Part shown: in pieces, positions 32,709 through 35,314 of the stretch
Numbering within the stretch: position 1 is the first letter of the stretch
How the letters are laid out: every line of letters begins with the position of its first letter
DNA from: a bacterium
Lineage (GTDB): Bacteria; Myxococcota_A; UBA9160; UBA6930
Length of the DNA: 35,314 bases
Reading direction: 5' to 3'
Assembly (NCBI GenBank): GCA_024226235.1
Contig: JAAELW010000564.1
Span: 1-35,314, forward strand
Notes under the pieces: generated by a model
What the model was told of the DNA's origin: nothing
The model's database searches: none
What the model saw: only the letters and a program-made list of their open reading frames with translations
Made by a program: the position numbers and the translations under genes

Positions 32709-33261
32709 AGTTGATGCCCTGGGTCGCCACCAGCGTGGCGGGCTCGATACCGAGCGTGCGAATCGTCGCCGTCCAGAGATCCTGCTTCGGGGTTTCGAAG
32801 ACGAGGCCATCGGCAATTGGAACGACCAGCCATGCGCCCGCGGCGATCTCACCTTCGAGCTGACCCGGCCCCCACCCGGAAGAGCCGAGGAATACCCGCG
32901 CGACTGTCTCAGGGTTCTCAGCGACGCGACGCAACGCCTCCCGGGAGCCGCTCCAGTGGATGCGTGGCGCTACCTCTTCGGCCTCTGGCACCTCATCGAG
33001 AGACTCGCGAAACACGATCCAGCCCTGATCTTGTTGGACCGGCCCGCCCCAGTCGACCGTCGCATCGCTCTCACCGCGCCAGTTGATCTCCAGACTGTCA
33101 CATAGATCCACCGCAGAAAAATCGGTTCCGCGGTTGATCACCAGACCAAACGCTCCCTGCTCCTCATCGTGATGGATCATCAGCACGACGGTGCGATGGA
33201 AGTTCGGATCGAGAAGCGTGTCGAGAGCGACGAGAAAGCCCGGCGCCAGGGGGGAGGTCAC
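32707..33261 (-). CDS. YqgE/AlgH family protein
   Basis: The 184-residue protein matches the YqgE/AlgH (DUF179) family: PGFLVALDTLLDPNFHRTVVLMIHHDEEQGAFGLVINR at the N-terminus, then WGGPVQQDQGWIVF, and near the C-terminus FLGSSGWGPGQLEGEIAAGAWLV. The family is widespread; it was first linked to alginate regulation in Pseudomonas, but its molecular role is not established. The GTG at 33261 gives the usual N-terminal length; the frame is open to another GTG at 33309, adding 16 non-conserved residues, and neither has a convincing ribosome-binding site. It diverges from the CPBP protease gene. Confidence 0.9.
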   Translation of the reverse strand: MTSPLAPGFLVALDTLLDPNFHRTVVLMIHHDEEQGAFGLVINRGTDFSAVDLCDSLEINWRGESDATVDWGGPVQQDQGWIVFRESLDEVPEAEEVAPRIHWSGSREALRRVAENPETVARVFLGSSGWGPGQLEGEIAAGAWLVVPIADGLVFETPKQDLWTATIRTLGIEPATLVATQGIN

Positions 33262-33321
33262 ACCCCCAGCGTAGCCGAAGCCGCGCTCGAGGTGACAGAC
33301 AGCAGCCACGGTGCCGACGAT

Positions 33322-33352
33322 TCCATCCTGGAGGCTAGCCTGACCGGATGGA
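33322..33352 (+). promoter_or_regulatory. Dyad covering the start codon of the CPBP gene
   Basis: TCCATCC (33322-33328) pairs with GGATGGA (33346-33352), which contains the ATG of the CPBP gene, and AGGCTAGCCT (33332-33341) is a perfect 10-bp palindrome at the centre. The whole 31 bases form an almost continuous dyad. It could be a DNA operator shared with the divergent YqgE gene or an RNA hairpin hiding the start codon. Confidence 0.45.
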
Positions 33353-34046
33353 CGAGCGACTCCGAATGGCGGTCTTGAGCCAAGCCCTGTGGCTTGCCGC
33401 GGCTGTGCTCGGCGCCATGATGGCGGGTGGGTCTGTTCGCGAGCGGCTCGGACTCGTACCCGGCCGGCTTCGCTGGTCGGGCATCGCGTTGGCCTTGGTG
33501 GGTTTCCTGGCTCTATCGCTCTCGGGCGATGCGATGCTGCGCATCCTCGACCTGAGGAATACCGGAAGCCTCCGCCGCATCGATGAGTTGGCTAGCCAGC
33601 AGACCAGCTACAACGCGCTTGCTGCACTGGTCGTCCTGGGACTGATGCCAGCCGTGGCCGAGGAACTCTTGTTCCGAGGCTTCATTCAGCGGATCCTGGT
33701 GGACCGGTTGGGGGCATGGGTGGGCATCGTGATCGCGGCGGCCCTGTTCGGCCTGGGCCACGCCGATCCGGTTCACGGCAGCGCCGCCTTCATCCTGGGG
33801 CTGTTTCTGGGCACCCTGACGTTCATCGCGGGTGGAGTGGGGCCGGCCATGGTTTGCCACGGCCTCAACAACCTGCTTGGCGTGGCTGTCGCAGCGTCGG
33901 GGTGGAGTTCTCCAGTGCCCTCGGGGCTGATGACCATCGTTGCCCTCGCCGCCGCCGCTGGTCTGGCACTGTGGATGACCCACCGGCTTTGCGACCCTTT
34001 TCCCCAGGGGGAGCTACAGACAAACAGCGGTGATGCCGAACCCTAG
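33348..34046 (+). CDS. CPBP-family intramembrane metalloprotease
   Basis: The 232-residue membrane protein carries the CPBP (Abi/Rce1-like) motifs: EELLFRGFIQ near residue 104 (EExxxR), FGLGHADPVH near 140 (His) and VCHGLNNLLG near 167 (HxxxN), with about six to seven transmembrane helices. All predicted active-site residues are present. Relatives include CAAX prenyl proteases and bacterial self-immunity proteins; no bacteriocin gene is nearby, so the target is unknown. The ATG at 33348 lies inside a dyad; a GGAGG occurs about 13 bases upstream, further than ideal. It diverges from the YqgE gene and is followed 47 bases later by the tandem-PilZ gene. Confidence 0.87.
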   Translation: MDERLRMAVLSQALWLAAAVLGAMMAGGSVRERLGLVPGRLRWSGIALALVGFLALSLSGDAMLRILDLRNTGSLRRIDELASQQTSYNALAALVVLGLMPAVAEELLFRGFIQRILVDRLGAWVGIVIAAALFGLGHADPVHGSAAFILGLFLGTLTFIAGGVGPAMVCHGLNNLLGVAVAASGWSSPVPSGLMTIVALAAAAGLALWMTHRLCDPFPQGELQTNSGDAEP

Positions 34047-34093
34047 CTTCAGCGCGAGCCCGCTTTTTCGCAGCGGCCGCCGGAAGAGCAAGA

Positions 34094-35254
34094 ATGGGAT
34101 CACCTTCCGTACTGTTGGTCGATGATGGAGAGCTCAATGACGTCCGGGCGCTACTCGCGCAGATGGGCGCAGAGTTCGTCCACCACCGCGGCGGGCAGAT
34201 CCCCGAAACGGTCGAGCCGCCGCGAGATCTCTTCGTCGCCACCTCACGCCGCGCACTCCTGGTCGAGAGCTGGCCCGTCGACGCCAGCCCCACCAAGATC
34301 GCGGTGGTCACCGAGGATTCGAACACCCTTCGGAACCTGCTGCGGCGCAACGGCTTCCATCTGCTGATCCGGCGCCCGGTTCACCCCTACGCATTACGGC
34401 TCGTATTGCTGCGCGCCTTGTACTCAGGCAAGGAGCGGCGTTTGAACCCGCGGCTGCCGATCGGCCATCCGGTGCGCTACCGAACAGGGCTGCGTAGCAA
34501 ACAGGCCTGGATGGCGGATCTCTCGGTGCGCGGCTGTCGCTTGCTGCTCGACGACTCTCCCCAGGCAGGTTCGCGCCTGACACTGCTGGTCCCCAGTGGG
34601 CTGACCGACGGTCGCAGCCTGACGCTGCGCGGAAAGGTCCTCCGCGTCAATGCCGCAGGGAACCAGAGCGGCGGGGTTCGTTATGCCGCGGCAATCCACT
34701 TCGAGAAGCTCTCGCTGAGCGCGAAGCGGCGCATCTTCCAGATCTTGAACGATCGTGTTCACGGCCCGGTCGCTCTGCCAGAGCCACTCCCCCAGGTCGA
34801 GACCGATGAACCCGAGCCGATGGACACCAGCACTGACGAACACCTGCATCCGCTCGGTGGGCCGGCCTCGCCCGAGGATCGGCGCAAGCACGATCGGGTC
34901 GCCTACGAACAGGAAATTCCGATCCACGGAGACGAGGCCGAAAGCGTGTTGATCGGCAGGGATCTCTCGATGGGAGGCATGCGCATCGAATCCCACCCGG
35001 ACCTCTCGGTCGACGACACCATCGAACTCGCACTCTACGGTGAGGCCGGCGACGATCCCTTCGTAGTCAAGGCACAAGTGGTGCGCCGCGACGTCGGAAC
35101 ATCGCTAGGCCTCGCGTTCATCGACCTCGACCCAGGCGTCGCCACACGCCTGGACCGCCTCGTCTCACACCTACCTGCGATCGAACCCCTGCAAGACGGC
35201 GAAAGCGACGCCATGGGCAGCATCGTATCCCGCATCCTCCACCACGAAAGCTAA
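34094..35254 (+). CDS. Receiver-like plus tandem PilZ protein, c-di-GMP receptor
   Basis: The 386-residue protein has three parts. Residues 1-110 look like a receiver-type fold (SVLLVDDGEL at the start), but the usual phospho-acceptor Asp is not evident, so it may be a pseudo-receiver. Two PilZ domains follow: the first (about 113-215) has RRLNPR with RxxxR and DLSVRG, the second (about 260-360) has RRKHDR with RxxxR and DLSMGG, so both can bind c-di-GMP. An acidic, proline-rich linker (about 225-258) joins them. GGAAGAG lies 7 bases before the ATG. Output unknown; similar architectures in gliding or twitching bacteria act on motility or surface structures. The GTTAAGA repeats begin right after its stop. 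Confidence 0.85.
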   Translation: MGSPSVLLVDDGELNDVRALLAQMGAEFVHHRGGQIPETVEPPRDLFVATSRRALLVESWPVDASPTKIAVVTEDSNTLRNLLRRNGFHLLIRRPVHPYALRLVLLRALYSGKERRLNPRLPIGHPVRYRTGLRSKQAWMADLSVRGCRLLLDDSPQAGSRLTLLVPSGLTDGRSLTLRGKVLRVNAAGNQSGGVRYAAAIHFEKLSLSAKRRIFQILNDRVHGPVALPEPLPQVETDEPEPMDTSTDEHLHPLGGPASPEDRRKHDRVAYEQEIPIHGDEAESVLIGRDLSMGGMRIESHPDLSVDDTIELALYGEAGDDPFVVKAQVVRRDVGTSLGLAFIDLDPGVATRLDRLVSHLPAIEPLQDGESDAMGSIVSRILHHES

Positions 35255-35257
35255 GCC

Positions 35258-35314
35258 AAGGTCGCCAAGACAGGGACTGTCAAGGCAAGGCTGTTAAGAC
35301 AAGGCTGTTAAGAC
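35258..35314 (+). repeat. ~14-bp tandem repeats 3' of the tandem-PilZ gene
   Basis: Starting 4 bases after the stop codon, four consecutive units of 14, 15, 14 and 14 bases run to the window end: AAGGTCGCCAAGAC (35258-35271), AGGGACTGTCAAGGC, then AAGGCTGTTAAGAC twice (35287-35300 and 35301-35314). The last two are identical. The array is cut by the window edge, so its length is unknown. The core recurs 3' of the FAH-like gene at 1-66. Confidence 0.75.

Noticed and set aside
33348-34046. Bacteriocin immunity or abortive-infection system from the CPBP (Abi) label
   Set aside because: No peptide bacteriocin, toxin or phage-defence partner is adjacent; the neighbours are YqgE and a PilZ protein.
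38-35314. Matching TCTTAACAGCC / GGCTGTTAAGA at opposite window ends, like terminal inverted repeats of a mobile element
   Set aside because: The span holds ileS, mutM and other core genes and no transposase or integrase. The strings belong to short tandem units following stop codons, not to a defined element end.
35258-35314. CRISPR array from the terminal tandem repeats
   Set aside because: Units are 14-15 bp with no unique spacers, and no cas gene is present.

Overview
The window is a GC-rich, densely packed chromosomal segment from a Gram-negative-type bacterium. Housekeeping genes (isoleucyl-tRNA synthetase, MutM, an RqcH/NFACT protein) sit among metabolic, envelope and signalling genes. 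The FHA-GGDEF and tandem-PilZ proteins, a NorR/sigma-54-controlled quinol nitric oxide reductase, a fused trehalose synthase/phosphatase and degenerate hexanucleotide arrays would fit a deltaproteobacterial-type lineage such as Myxococcota or Desulfobacterota relatives. That placement is inference only. I see no transposase, integrase, phage gene, CRISPR array, tRNA or rRNA. After choosing starts, no gene-free gap exceeds about 230 bases.

Layout. 1-2276 (minus): a nitrilase gene overlaps by ATGA a fumarylacetoacetase-like gene whose product has a signal peptide. 2502-7734: a surface-glycan or lipid-modification group with two polytopic membrane proteins, a GT2-methyltransferase fusion and a second methyltransferase. 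7912-8412: a small membrane PH-domain protein. 8468-12508: norB and norR, divergent, with a clear sigma-54 promoter for norB. 12537-16479 (minus): mutM, an NFACT/RqcH gene and a Ycf46-like AAA+ ATPase, closely spaced. 16582-20886: a zinc-type dehydrogenase diverging from ileS (type 2). 20930-23225: an MFS transporter and an alpha/beta hydrolase. 23258-24621 (minus): a MORN-repeat exported protein and a site-2-type protease. 24709-26973: fused OtsA-OtsB. 26958-30141: two divergent citrate-synthase paralogues, one with an N-terminal helix-turn-helix, the other followed after one base by a TauE/SafE transporter. 30301-35254: a c-di-GMP-flavoured group (PilZ protein, FHA-GGDEF cyclase, tandem-PilZ protein) interspersed with an RhlG-like reductase, a YqgE/AlgH protein and a CPBP-family membrane protease.

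The most unusual sequence-level observations are these. A 35-bp near-tandem duplication covers the start of the site-2 protease gene, so the good ribosome-binding site serves a 12-codon reading frame that ends in the ATGA of the real start. A short ~14-15-bp repeat family (core GTTAAGA) lies immediately 3' of the genes at both window ends, in the same orientation relative to each gene. Degenerate hexanucleotide arrays form the C-terminal tails of two unrelated membrane proteins. Three AATT motifs at exact 11-bp spacing lie behind the sigma-54 norB promoter, where no GT-N7-AC NorR site was found. Clustered TTGAT half-sites straddle the start of the helix-turn-helix citrate synthase.
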